From NCBI RefSeq assembly GCF_963662885.1, contig NZ_OY760059.1, positions 1,533,487-1,597,486 on the forward strand: a stretch of 64,000 bases of DNA. The letters run 5' to 3'. The DNA comes from an uncultured Pseudodesulfovibrio sp. GTDB lineage: Bacteria; Desulfobacterota; Desulfovibrionia; Desulfovibrionales; Desulfovibrionaceae. The notes below the pieces were generated by a model. That model saw only the letters and a list, made by a program, of their open reading frames with translations, was not told the DNA's origin and searched no databases. Positions 8,972 through 17,605 of this stretch are shown one piece after another. The first letter of the stretch is position 1, and every line of letters starts with the position of its first letter. Position numbers and translations under genes: made by a program.

Positions 8972-11053
8972 GTGTTGCACGCCCCCCGTTTTCATTCCCC
9001 GTTCAAGCTCTACCGCGTATGCGCGCTAGCGCTGCAACTGCTGTTGATCCTGCTGCTCGGCTCGCCGGTGCTGGCCGCAGGATTGTCCACCAAGACCGGT
9101 TCGGACCCGGTAGTCAGTCCGGACGGAGGCAGTGTCGCATATTTCAGTTATGGAAGCGAAAAAGTGACCCGCGATAACTTTGATAGCTCCGCCTTCCTGA
9201 CGCTCACTGAAGTGTATGACTTGTCCTCGGACGGAAAGCGTGCTCTGGGATACAATTCCGCAAACTCCAAGTACTATTTGGTGTACAGTTGGGATGGCTT
9301 TACTAGCAGCAATTGCCTTTCGGATGTTCTTACGGACATGGCCAGCTTGTCCGCGATGACTCCGGACGGGCTCACGGTCGGTGGTGTCGATTCCTACGGC
9401 AGCATTGCCGTCTGGACCTCTCCCGACAGGTTTTGGAGTACCGCAACAAAAACTACCACCAACACCAAAGGGACAATAAACGCACTCAAAGGCAGCAGCG
9501 ACGGCACGATTATGGGCGTGGGGGCGAGTACCTCCAACAAACCCCGGTCCTATCAGTTCCTGAGCGGCGGTGGTGCCAACATCACGACCCTGTCTCTTGT
9601 CGATGGCTCCACGACGTACACTTCGGGCGTTGGTCAGGATGTTTCCGCCGACTGCCAGGTCGGGGTCGGCCATGTGGACGCCGGGTTCGGTCCCTCTGCA
9701 GCCCGGTGGGATTTGGTGGGGAATGTCCTGACGGTCCTCCCGGGCGCGGAGTCCAGTGCCAATGCCGTTAACAGCGATGGCACGGTCATCGTGGGCAGTA
9801 CTGTAAGCCAGGCCGCCGTATGGACAGGAGCTGATTCCTCCTACACCCTTGCCACGCTTTATGATGTTTTGACGGGCAAAGGCGTGACCGTTTCCAACGA
9901 TGCCTATCTGGTGAACGCCACCGGGTTGTCCGATGACGGAACCATCATCGTCGGCACCACCAATACCGGGCGCGTCTTCATCGCCAATGTCTCCGGGACT
10001 GCTGGCGGTGACAGTGGCGGTAGTGGCGTGATCACGGTGGGCGAGCTCGACCAATCCCTCGGGGCCATGGGGCAGGTCGGGCCGTCCGTGGCCAACATGG
10101 GCCAATTGTCCATGAGCCGGCTGGGCAGCGCGGCCGTGGGTCAGGGCATGCATTTTTCCGTGACCGGCACCGGTACCGGCGGTGCTCCCTCCGCCGCCGG
10201 AGCCGAGACCGGTCTGTCGAGCGGCGACGACATGCCGGGCAGGCTGGATTTGTGGATGATCGGCTCAGTGGGTACGAACATCGAACTCAACGGCGACGAC
10301 CTCGGTCTGCACGGCGGTATCGGACTGAGTTGGGATAACGGAGGCCAGTGGCGGTTCGGCGCGGGCCTGTTCGGCGATGACCGCGATCTGGATACGGACC
10401 ATGGCGGCAACCAGCGCATCAAGGCCCTCGGCCCCGGCGCGTTCGTGGTCTACACCCCGGAAGGGACCGGCCTGCAGTTCCGCGTGTCCGCCCTGTGGCA
10501 GCCCGTGGATCTGAAGCTCAAGCGTGGCTATGCCAACGGCGCGGGCTCGGCCACTTCCACCGGCTCCACCGACGCCGACGTGTTCGGCCTGTCCGCCCGG
10601 GCCCAGTGGACCAAAGCCATGACCGACTCCCTGGCCGTGACGCCCTTTGCCGAATACACTTGGGAGAGCACGCACATCGACGGCTATTCCGAGTCGGGCG
10701 GACCGTTCCCGGCCAGCTATGGCAGCCGCACCGAGACCTCCAACTCCATCCGTACTGGCCTTCGGGCCGATTTCGCCCTGTTCGCCAACCTGGAGACCTG
10801 GGCCTGGGGGGCATGGAACCACCGCTTCGAGGACACCTCCTCGGGTCTGGGCGGCACCGCCGTCGGTCTGGGGTCGTTTTCCTATCCCGGCTCGAAGATC
10901 GACCAGGATTGGGCCGACGTGGGCGTGGGCGTTACCCGGCAGTTCTCCGAGCGGCTAACCTCCACGGCCAGCCTGGGCGGGGCCATCGGTTGCGACGACG
11001 ACTCCGTGTCCGATCTGACCGCGACCATCGGATTCAGCTACCAGCTCTGGTAA
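8972..11053 (+). CDS. Autotransporter with HAF-like repeats and C-terminal beta-barrel
   Basis: 693 residues. The start is the GTG at 8972 with AGGAGA six bases before it. A signal peptide follows (ALALQLLLILLLGSPVLAA). Residues of about 45-345 carry a recurring S-x-DG-x-x-x-x-G pattern (LSSDGKRALG, MTPDGLTVGG, SSDGTIMGVG, NSDGTVIVGS, LSDDGTIIVG), as in the HAF extracellular repeats that build a beta-propeller-like passenger. A glycine/serine-rich linker precedes a barrel of about 270 residues that ends in the typical terminal aromatic strand (FSYQLW). It should be inserted in the outer membrane by the Bam complex and display the repeat domain outside. The ligand or adhesion target is unknown. 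Confidence 0.88.
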   Translation: MLHAPRFHSPFKLYRVCALALQLLLILLLGSPVLAAGLSTKTGSDPVVSPDGGSVAYFSYGSEKVTRDNFDSSAFLTLTEVYDLSSDGKRALGYNSANSKYYLVYSWDGFTSSNCLSDVLTDMASLSAMTPDGLTVGGVDSYGSIAVWTSPDRFWSTATKTTTNTKGTINALKGSSDGTIMGVGASTSNKPRSYQFLSGGGANITTLSLVDGSTTYTSGVGQDVSADCQVGVGHVDAGFGPSAARWDLVGNVLTVLPGAESSANAVNSDGTVIVGSTVSQAAVWTGADSSYTLATLYDVLTGKGVTVSNDAYLVNATGLSDDGTIIVGTTNTGRVFIANVSGTAGGDSGGSGVITVGELDQSLGAMGQVGPSVANMGQLSMSRLGSAAVGQGMHFSVTGTGTGGAPSAAGAETGLSSGDDMPGRLDLWMIGSVGTNIELNGDDLGLHGGIGLSWDNGGQWRFGAGLFGDDRDLDTDHGGNQRIKALGPGAFVVYTPEGTGLQFRVSALWQPVDLKLKRGYANGAGSATSTGSTDADVFGLSARAQWTKAMTDSLAVTPFAEYTWESTHIDGYSESGGPFPASYGSRTETSNSIRTGLRADFALFANLETWAWGAWNHRFEDTSSGLGGTAVGLGSFSYPGSKIDQDWADVGVGVTRQFSERLTSTASLGGAIGCDDDSVSDLTATIGFSYQLW

Positions 11054-11076
11054 ATCGTATCAGGGAATGAGGCAGA

Positions 11077-11109
11077 GCCGGACGTTCCGAAAGGGGCGTC
11101 CGGCTTTTT
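11077..11109 (+). terminator. Intrinsic terminator after the autotransporter
   Basis: GCCGGACG pairs with CGTCCGGC across a 12-base loop, followed directly by TTTTT. Confidence 0.88.
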
Positions 11110-11124
11110 GCGTTTGGGTTCGCG

Positions 11125-12429
11125 TCAGCGGTCGGTTTGGAGGCGCGGTTCGTCGGCCAGGGTTGCGGAGAGAGCGGTCTCTCGAACCATGGCCCGCATG
11201 CCTGCGGCCAGGGACGATCCGGTGTCGCCGTATCCAGGCACGGTGGCCAGATCGTCGAAGATGCGGGCTGCCCCGGTCCAGTCACGCCCGGCCCAGCGGA
11301 TTTCACCGGCCAGGAGCAGGAGCGCGCCCCGAAGCCGTTGTGCGGTCCGATTCGAGGCTGGAGGGGAAATTTTCCTCGCAGCCTTCAGAAGGCTGTCCAC
11401 GGCGGCATCCGCATCGCCCGAATCCCTGAGGATTCGTCCACGGAGCAGGGCGGCCCGCAATTGCTTTTCCACGGCCGGGGTTGTGACGGCCTCATCGTCG
11501 AATCGGTCCAGGGCGTCGAGGGCCGCGTTGCTCTGCCCGGCCAGACGGAGGAGTTCGGCCTGTCGCAGGATTGTGTCCGGCTCGTCGTCCGCCGCCAGGC
11601 ATCGGGCCGCCTCGGCGTGGGCGTGGCCCAGGGCATAGAGAGCAGCCAATTCACGGTAGTTGCCGGACGTTGCCTGTTCGGCCCCAAGCATATTGGCGGT
11701 CTCAAGGGCCGACGCCGCAGCCAAGGGTTCGCCGTGCCGCGCAAGCACCCGGCTCAGCAGGGTCCAGGCCGCTGAATCGTCCGGATGGCGCCGGGCACAG
11801 GCGCGGCTTCGGGCAAGGGCTTCATCCGGCCTTTTCAACCGTTGGCAGCAATACACGGCCATGGCGGACCAGGCCACGGGCGCGTCGCCGCACGCACTCT
11901 CGGCCCGGCTAAGCAGACCAAGGGCCGTCTTGTAATGGTTCAGGTGGGCCTGGGCCGAGCCGGCCATGGCCAGCAGCGCTGGTTCGCGTGCGTCCTCGGA
12001 CTGTAGTTCGAAGGCCCGCTCCAGGGCGCGGGCCGCATCCGCGTATCGTTCCCGGTTGAACAACAGGATACCCAGGTTGCGCGCCGTACCCGGATCATCA
12101 GGATACACGGCGGCAGCCTTTTCATAGGTCTTCAAGGCGTCTTCATGGTTTCCGGACAACTCCAGGGCCCAGGCCAGATGGTCGAGGATAGCCAGTGGGG
12201 GACGTTCGCCGTCGGCAACGGGCAGCAGCCGTTTTACGGCACCTGCGGGATCACCCGCGTCCAGAAGTTTCCGGGCCTCGGTCACGGCCGCGAACTGGGC
12301 CGGAGCGAGTCGCTGGTCTCGGGGCCTCCCCGCCAGGGCCATGTCTGTCGGCATGATCGCCATGATCGCCAGCAGGACGCAGATCAAGGCGGAAAGGGGT
12401 CGCAAGGTATGTTGGCAAGCCCCGGTCAT
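11125..12429 (-). CDS. Tetratricopeptide-repeat protein of the TonB operon
   Basis: 434 residues with an N-terminal signal peptide or anchor (ALICVLLAIMAIMPTDMALA), then degenerate TPR units throughout (AWALELSGNHEDALKTYEKA is a clear one). It is the last gene of the minus-strand operon and its ATG overlaps the TonB stop by four bases. TPR proteins occupy the same last position in known DUF3450-TtpC-ExbB-ExbD-TonB clusters and are thought to act as periplasmic scaffolds. The exact role here is inference. Confidence 0.8.
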   Translation of the reverse strand: MTGACQHTLRPLSALICVLLAIMAIMPTDMALAGRPRDQRLAPAQFAAVTEARKLLDAGDPAGAVKRLLPVADGERPPLAILDHLAWALELSGNHEDALKTYEKAAAVYPDDPGTARNLGILLFNRERYADAARALERAFELQSEDAREPALLAMAGSAQAHLNHYKTALGLLSRAESACGDAPVAWSAMAVYCCQRLKRPDEALARSRACARRHPDDSAAWTLLSRVLARHGEPLAAASALETANMLGAEQATSGNYRELAALYALGHAHAEAARCLAADDEPDTILRQAELLRLAGQSNAALDALDRFDDEAVTTPAVEKQLRAALLRGRILRDSGDADAAVDSLLKAARKISPPASNRTAQRLRGALLLLAGEIRWAGRDWTGAARIFDDLATVPGYGDTGSSLAAGMRAMVRETALSATLADEPRLQTDR

Positions 12430-13070
12430 TGGTCCAGCCTGAAGCGGATGGGGATGTCGATGCGAACGGCCACGGGGCGGCCCTGTCTCGTGGCGGGCGA
12501 GAAGGTCCAGCCGCGCACGGCCTTGAGCGCCGCGTCGTCGAATACGCCCGCGGGTTCGGATTCGGCTACCTCGGCCTCTTCCACGCGACCGTACTCGTCC
12601 ACCAGGACTCGAACCAGCACATGCCCCTGGGTGCCGGTCCGTCTGGCCGATGCCGGATAATACGGGTCCAGGCGGGTCAGCACGCGCGGGGGGCGGTCGA
12701 AGATCGGTTGTCCCGGTCCGGCGGGCACTGCGCCGATACCCTCGGGCGCGGCCAGGGTCAGGCCGGATGCGTCGGGCAGACCGTCCAGGGCGGGGAGGGG
12801 CATGTCTGTCACACTCGTGGCGGCGGGCAGGGTCAGGGGCGCGGCCGGGGTCGACGGCGCGCTCGGTAGCCGTTGGGTGGTCGCGCCGGGTGCGCCCGCT
12901 TCCACGCGGCGCTCGGCTTCAGCGGGCATGGCCGCCACAGGCACCGGATTGGTGTCGAGGACCGGGGTATCCGCATGGCGGACCGTACCCATCAGGGGGA
13001 TGAGCAGACAGAAGGCGAAGGTCACGGTCGCCGCGCCCATGAGGGCCAGGCACGGTTTCCAGCAGGTCAT
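12426..13070 (-). CDS. tonB: TonB family energy transducer
   Basis: 214 residues. One N-terminal membrane segment (about residues 8-27), a proline/alanine-rich spacer through the periplasm, and a C-terminal TonB domain of about 80 residues. The domain is marked by DPYYPASARRTGTQGHVLVR, VLVDEYGRVEEAEV and ALKAVRGWTFSPATRQGRPV. It transmits proton-motive force from ExbB/ExbD to outer-membrane receptors. It overlaps both neighbours by four bases. A dedicated TonB in the same operon as a receptor suggests it serves the receptor at 19.7-21.6 kb. Confidence 0.92.
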   Translation of the reverse strand: MTCWKPCLALMGAATVTFAFCLLIPLMGTVRHADTPVLDTNPVPVAAMPAEAERRVEAGAPGATTQRLPSAPSTPAAPLTLPAATSVTDMPLPALDGLPDASGLTLAAPEGIGAVPAGPGQPIFDRPPRVLTRLDPYYPASARRTGTQGHVLVRVLVDEYGRVEEAEVAESEPAGVFDDAALKAVRGWTFSPATRQGRPVAVRIDIPIRFRLDQ

Positions 13071-13504
13071 GGCGCACTCCCGCCCAATGCCGTGCCGTCG
13101 GTAACGGCGCGCGCTCCCAGACTGACGGAGCGGACTCCGGCCAGACGGCAGGCGTCGATGACGCGTACGGTGATGCCGGTGGGGCAGTCCCGGTCCGCGA
13201 CCACGACCACGGCACCGGCCGGCCGTTCGGCCACGAACCGTTCCATGCGGGGGCGCAGGGCCCGGATGTCCAGCCGCTCACCCTCGATGGACAGGGCTCC
13301 GGCGGCGGTGACTCCGACGATCAACGCCTCTTCCTTCGAGGCCTCTGCGCTGGCTGCGGCAGGACGTTGCACTTCCACGCCGCTTTCGCGCACGAAACTG
13401 GCGGTGGCCAGGAAGAAGATGAGCAGGATGAAGATCATGTCCACCATGGGCGCGACGTTGATATCCACGGACTCTTCGCGTCGGACACGGCGCAGAATTC
13501 TCAT
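13067..13504 (-). CDS. exbD: ExbD/TolR-type biopolymer transport protein
   Basis: 145 residues. After a short basic start comes the single membrane helix VDINVAPMVDMIFILLIFFL with the proton-carrying Asp in PMVDM, then a periplasmic domain. The ATG at 13504 overlaps the ExbB stop (ATGA), which is more likely than the start ten codons upstream. It forms the channel with ExbB and drives TonB. Confidence 0.93.
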   Translation of the reverse strand: MRILRRVRREESVDINVAPMVDMIFILLIFFLATASFVRESGVEVQRPAAASAEASKEEALIVGVTAAGALSIEGERLDIRALRPRMERFVAERPAGAVVVVADRDCPTGITVRVIDACRLAGVRSVSLGARAVTDGTALGGSAP

Positions 13505-14040
13505 GCCGCGCCTCCCTGGCCGCCGACCGGACACGCGAGGCGCGGGGGGAACAGGCGTTGTCGCTGCACCCGGCGGCGCAGGAAATAGACGGTAATCAGG
13601 CCGGGGACGGCGATCACCAGCCCGGTCTGGGTGGAAATCATGGCCTGGCTGATGCCGGATGAAAGAATCTTGGGACTTAGCATGCCGAAGCGGGCCACGC
13701 CGTCAAAGGTGTCGATCATGCCGGTGACCGTTCCGAGCAACCCGAGCAGCGGGGCCGCACCCGCGAGTACGGCGGCCATGGAAAGCCTGCGCCGGGTGCG
13801 CGAGCGCATGGTCTCGGCCAGGACGAGTGCCAGGTCGGCGTCCTCGGCCCCGGACCGCCCGCACAGGCGGGAAAACGTCCGTTCCATCTCGGCTCGCATG
13901 GCTTTGGCCGAGCCGGGCAGGAGATCGAACCAGGCGCGCAGGATGCAGTACCACATGGCCAGACAGCAGAGCAGCAGGGGAGGCATGGTAACGCCTCCCG
14001 CGTCCACGAAGTCCAGCACGGAGCGCAGCAGATCGGTCAC
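13501..14040 (-). CDS. exbB: ExbB-type MotA/TolQ/ExbB proton channel protein
   Basis: 179 residues, three membrane segments, and the family core AAPLLGLLGTVTGMIDTFDG followed by SSGISQAMISTQTGLVIAVP. The start is a GTG at 14040 that overlaps the upstream stop (GTGA), with GGAGG six bases upstream. Its short length resembles ExbB2 of TonB2-type systems rather than the longer canonical ExbB. Confidence 0.92.
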   Translation of the reverse strand: MTDLLRSVLDFVDAGGVTMPPLLLCCLAMWYCILRAWFDLLPGSAKAMRAEMERTFSRLCGRSGAEDADLALVLAETMRSRTRRRLSMAAVLAGAAPLLGLLGTVTGMIDTFDGVARFGMLSPKILSSGISQAMISTQTGLVIAVPGLITVYFLRRRVQRQRLFPPRLACPVGGQGGAA

Positions 14041-15458
14041 GACGCGCCTCCGTCCTCTTGCCGGTCCGCGGCGAGCAGGGCCTGGACGGCCGCGCATTGT
14101 TGTTCCATGTCGCCGGAAAGGGTCTGAACCCGCTGCTTGAGGAACTGGTGCAGGAGCATGGCCGGGATGGCGACGCCGAGTCCTGCCTGGGTGGTGATCA
14201 AGGCCTCGCTGATGCCGCTGGACATGATCCGGGGGTTGGCGGTGCCGAACACGGTCACGGCCTGGAAGGAGTCGATCATGCCGGTGACCGTGCCGAGCAG
14301 CCCGAGCAGCGGGGCCACGGCGGCCATAACCGCTATGAAGCCGAGCCAGCTTTCCAGTCGGCGCAGCTCAAAGAGGAAGCCCTCCTGCAACTGCTTGTCG
14401 CGAAGGTCCGGTGCGGCGTCGGGTCTTGTCCACAGGAGTACGCGCGCAGCCGGAGAGCGGGGCATGGACCGGAGCAGCCGTTCCACGCCCGGCCAGCCGT
14501 CCGCGTCCCTGGCCGTGCGCAGCTGTTCGGCGAAATCGCCGGGGCATGGCCGGGCCGTGAACAGCCGCGCGCCCTTGTACAGCACGGCCAGCAGCGCGGC
14601 CAGCCCGATGGCCAGAATGGGCCACAGGAGCATGCCGCCGCCCTGCACCCAGTCATCCAGGGTGCGTCGCGCCTGCAACAGCGACAGGGCCGCGCCGTGG
14701 GTCGGGTCCATGGGCAGGATTTGGCCTGTGTCGTCGGCCCAGGTCCCGATGGCGTCCCGGGCCTCGCCGGGCGTTGCGGCCACTGCCTGGGGCGGAAGGG
14801 AGCCGGGGGTGAGCAGATAGGCGCGGCCATCCTGGTCCCTTGCGCCGAGAAAGAGGCTTCCAGCGCGGAGCAGGCGGCCCTGACGGGCCTGCCCATCCGG
14901 GCCCAGAAAGGTTCCGGCCACCGTTTGGGTGTTCCCACCAGCGTCGATTTCGTCCATAAGCAGACCGCCCAGGGCCGTTATGGCTTTCAGGCCGGGGAAT
15001 TCCCGAGAGCGGGCCAGGCCGTCCAGAGGAGCCAGCCGGTCGGGGACGAGTGATGTCCTGGCGCTTTTATCCAGCAGCGAGCGGGCCTGAGCCGCATTGG
15101 ACCGGACCGCGTCCTCCACCGCGCGCATCTCTCCGGCCACGGCGTCGTAGCGGGCCGCCAGGGCCTTGTGCTCATCGCGCAGCCGGGCCAGTTCGGAGAC
15201 GGCTTTGTCCAGCCGGGTGCGCTCGGCGTCACGGGTCTTGCGCAGTTGGGCCACGCGGTCGCGCAGCGCCTTTTCATCAAGAGTAAGAAGCTTGTCGACT
15301 TCCGCTGTCCGGGCCGTCATGGACGCGGCCAGTCCGTCAAGACGGGCTGCGGCGTCCGATTGGCCCAGGGCCGGAGCGGTCCAGCCGATGATGACGAGAC
15401 AAAGGGCCAGGAAACAGGTCGGCAGCCTTCGGCGCAAAGAGAGGGAAGAGCGGATCAT
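14037..15458 (-). CDS. TtpC-like long MotA/TolQ/ExbB protein
   Basis: 473 residues. A signal peptide or anchor (LALCLVIIGWTAPALG), a periplasmic coiled-coil stretch (about residues 45-130), a globular part, then a C-terminal MotA/TolQ/ExbB domain. The domain has the core AAVAPLLGLLGTVTGMIDSF and SSGISEALITTQAGLGVAIPA. This is the layout of TtpC, the extra ExbB-like subunit required by the TonB2 systems of vibrios, where it sits beside exbB2-exbD2-tonB2 as it does here. GGGGAGG lies five bases before the ATG, and the start overlaps the DUF3450 stop. Confidence 0.87.
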   Translation of the reverse strand: MIRSSLSLRRRLPTCFLALCLVIIGWTAPALGQSDAAARLDGLAASMTARTAEVDKLLTLDEKALRDRVAQLRKTRDAERTRLDKAVSELARLRDEHKALAARYDAVAGEMRAVEDAVRSNAAQARSLLDKSARTSLVPDRLAPLDGLARSREFPGLKAITALGGLLMDEIDAGGNTQTVAGTFLGPDGQARQGRLLRAGSLFLGARDQDGRAYLLTPGSLPPQAVAATPGEARDAIGTWADDTGQILPMDPTHGAALSLLQARRTLDDWVQGGGMLLWPILAIGLAALLAVLYKGARLFTARPCPGDFAEQLRTARDADGWPGVERLLRSMPRSPAARVLLWTRPDAAPDLRDKQLQEGFLFELRRLESWLGFIAVMAAVAPLLGLLGTVTGMIDSFQAVTVFGTANPRIMSSGISEALITTQAGLGVAIPAMLLHQFLKQRVQTLSGDMEQQCAAVQALLAADRQEDGGAS

Positions 15459-16273
15459 TGCGCCTCCCCGGACTGGGTGGGTTCCTCCTGGCTGGAGGGA
15501 TGTCCTACGGGCAGATAGACCAGTTCCGCGACCCGCTGCTTGCGGGAAATCTGCACCGCCTTGGCCAGTTCGCGACTGCCGGCGTCAGACAATCGCAGCC
15601 ATTTGCCCGAGGTCGGCTCAAAGCGCTCCACCCACGCGCCCGAGGCGGGCATGCGCAGCAGAGCGAGTCTTCCGGCACGGAGCACGGTCACGGCCATGGG
15701 GTTGCCGTCCTCCTCCATGACCGCTTCCTCGGCTTCCACATCGAGGCTGTAGCCCGCTTCCATGCGCAGGGCTTCCAGCAGGAGGGCGAGCTTGTCTCCA
15801 GCCGTGGCGGCTGGATCATCCAGGGTTCGCCTCAACAGTCCCAGTCGGGCGCGCCGTTCATCCCGGGCAAAAGGCAGGTCCGCGTCCCGGGCGTTGACCA
15901 GTTCGGCATACAGGGTCTCCATGACCTGATCCAGATCGCGCCGGGTGGACAGGGCCGTTTCGGTGCGCTCCTTGAGTTCCCGGATGTCCGCCCGCTCCCT
16001 GTCGATGTAGGCCTGTTGCCGGGCAACGGCGAACCTGGCCGCTTCGGCGTCGTAGAGCAGTTGGCGCGCCTGATCGAGCAGGGTTTCACGTTCTTCCGCC
16101 CATTTTTCGGCCCGGACCCCGACGGCTCCGGCCTTGCGCGCTGCAGCCTCCACACCGGCCCTGGCTGCGGGAACGGCGCCGGACTCCGCCGCGGGAGGAC
16201 TCTGGGCCAGGGCTCCCGCACAGAGCAGGGGCAGGAGGGACAGGGCGGCGAACAGACGGAGGAAGGTCGTCAT
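15455..16273 (-). CDS. DUF3450 periplasmic coiled-coil protein
   Basis: 272 residues with a signal peptide (LFAALSLLPLLCAGALAQ), a long coiled coil (about residues 40-135) and a C-terminal beta-rich part (SGAWVERFEPTSGKWLRLSD). DUF3450 proteins are regularly encoded next to TtpC-type TonB clusters; their biochemical role is unknown. The start at 16273 has AAGGA about eight bases upstream. A 41-base gap to the upstream gene is the widest inside this operon. Confidence 0.82.
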   Translation of the reverse strand: MTTFLRLFAALSLLPLLCAGALAQSPPAAESGAVPAARAGVEAAARKAGAVGVRAEKWAEERETLLDQARQLLYDAEAARFAVARQQAYIDRERADIRELKERTETALSTRRDLDQVMETLYAELVNARDADLPFARDERRARLGLLRRTLDDPAATAGDKLALLLEALRMEAGYSLDVEAEEAVMEEDGNPMAVTVLRAGRLALLRMPASGAWVERFEPTSGKWLRLSDAGSRELAKAVQISRKQRVAELVYLPVGHPSSQEEPTQSGEAQ

Positions 16274-16314
16274 GGAACATCCTTGCTGGTTTGGGCCGGG
16301 TTGAGGCCATGGGG

Positions 16315-17049
16315 TCAGTATATCTTCAATTCGCTCTTGTGCAAAAGACGCATGGGGCCGTTCGGCGCGTCCGGCCGGGCCAGAAGCACGGGCAGGCCTC
16401 GGCGGCGTATGAGCTTGATCCGTTCCTGGAGCAGGACCGGGGTGTCCGCAGATAGATTATTGTCCGCTTCGTCCTGCACATGGTGGGCGTCGCACAACCG
16501 GGCGATCTCGCCGGCGGGCATGGCCGTGCCTTCGGGGCCCAGATGCTTCCAGCCCCGGTAGCGTCCGTCCTCGCCGCCCATGCGCAGTCCGATGCCCGCC
16601 AGGGCTCCGACCACACCGTCGCCCGTGCCCCCGTGCTCGGACAGATGGACACCCAGCTCGCCGGCCAGCCCGTAGGCAAGCCCCTTGTTCAGCACGGTGC
16701 ACTTGGCATCGTTGCCAAAGCGGATAAGCCGCTCCCTGGCTTCCCCCGAAATGCTTTCGGGGACGAGGCACAGTCCGGGGTCCGAGCCGGGCGCACCGTT
16801 ACGTTCCAGAAAATCCTGCATGTAGCGGATGATCGCGTCGGGTTCTTCACAGCCGGTCACTTCCACACACATGGAACTGTTGTGCGAAGTGTAGGGGACG
16901 TCCTCATGAACAAAGAGCTGGTGACGGCTGATGGCCGAGAATTCGCCCAGACCGAGCTGCTTCATCTCGTTGCAGGCTCGTTCGGTCAGCCAACCGGTCC
17001 CCTTGGTTTCCAGGTTGTCGGTATCGTCGATACACAGATAATACAGCAT
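16315..17049 (-). CDS. TiaS-like (DDTDN-motif) protein in a transport operon
   Basis: 244 residues. It begins with MLYYLCIDDTDNLETKGTG, which matches the phosphate-binding N-terminal motif (IDDTD) of archaeal TiaS, the enzyme that puts agmatine on C34 of tRNA-Ile2. The tRNA-binding and zinc-ribbon domains of full TiaS (about 400 residues) are absent. Other blocks are HEDVPYTSHNSSMCVEV, a central GNDAKCTVLNKGLAYGLA and the glycine-rich HGGTGDGVVGALAGIGLRMGG. ATP-dependent transfer chemistry is plausible, but the substrate is unknown. It lies 13 bases after the ECF S-component gene, so a task linked to the imported compound is likelier than tRNA modification (inference). The ATG at 17049 follows AAGAGGCA. 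Confidence 0.65.
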   Translation of the reverse strand: MLYYLCIDDTDNLETKGTGWLTERACNEMKQLGLGEFSAISRHQLFVHEDVPYTSHNSSMCVEVTGCEEPDAIIRYMQDFLERNGAPGSDPGLCLVPESISGEARERLIRFGNDAKCTVLNKGLAYGLAGELGVHLSEHGGTGDGVVGALAGIGLRMGGEDGRYRGWKHLGPEGTAMPAGEIARLCDAHHVQDEADNNLSADTPVLLQERIKLIRRRGLPVLLARPDAPNGPMRLLHKSELKIY

Positions 17050-17062
17050 GTCTGCCTCTTGG

Positions 17063-17605
17063 TTATCTGGCCTGGGGAAGCATGCCCCGGGCCTTGAGTT
17101 TACGGATGATGGGGGCGGCGGCCAGTCCTCCAAGCCCGCCGAACAGGGAGCCGCCTACCGTTTTGATGAGTGCGTGGGCCATGATGATCGCCGGGTCCAT
17201 GCCCACCAGCCAGTCCGTTGTGGCCACGCCCACGATTCGTGTGGCGGCCGCTGCGATTCCGACCAGGGTATAGAAGACGATCGAGCAGCCCATTCCGGGA
17301 AAGAGCAGGAAGGCGAGGTCCACGCACAGGGACGGAAACAGGAACTTGAGCAGCAGCAGGGGGCCGCCCTTGCCCATGCCGAGCAGTACCGAGGCCAGCC
17401 CGGCGGCCAGTCCGGTGGCTGTGGCCGCGAGTTTTCGGCCGGTGACGGCGCGGGGCAGGATCAGGAAAAAGATGGTGAAGAACATGGCGTGGCCCGGGAT
17501 ACCCAGGTTCAGACGCAGGGCCATCTTGGTGACCAGCAGAAATAGGGCGCAGAATCCCACGAGCAGCGTGTCGCGCAGACCGGAAGACGGGGCTTGCGGG
17601 GTCAT
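17063..17605 (-). CDS. ECF transporter substrate-binding (S) component, substrate unknown
   Basis: 180 residues, about six hydrophobic segments, no soluble domain: the size and shape of an ECF S component. Its identity rests mainly on context, since it sits between EcfT (ATGA overlap) and the TiaS-like gene. I could not match it to a substrate-defined S family. Notable conserved-looking stretches are GIPGHAMFFTIFFLILPRAV and MGKGGPLLLLKFLFPSLCVD. It should bind the substrate at the inner membrane and hand it to the EcfT/EcfA motor. Confidence 0.7.
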   Translation of the reverse strand: MTPQAPSSGLRDTLLVGFCALFLLVTKMALRLNLGIPGHAMFFTIFFLILPRAVTGRKLAATATGLAAGLASVLLGMGKGGPLLLLKFLFPSLCVDLAFLLFPGMGCSIVFYTLVGIAAAATRIVGVATTDWLVGMDPAIIMAHALIKTVGGSLFGGLGGLAAAPIIRKLKARGMLPQAR

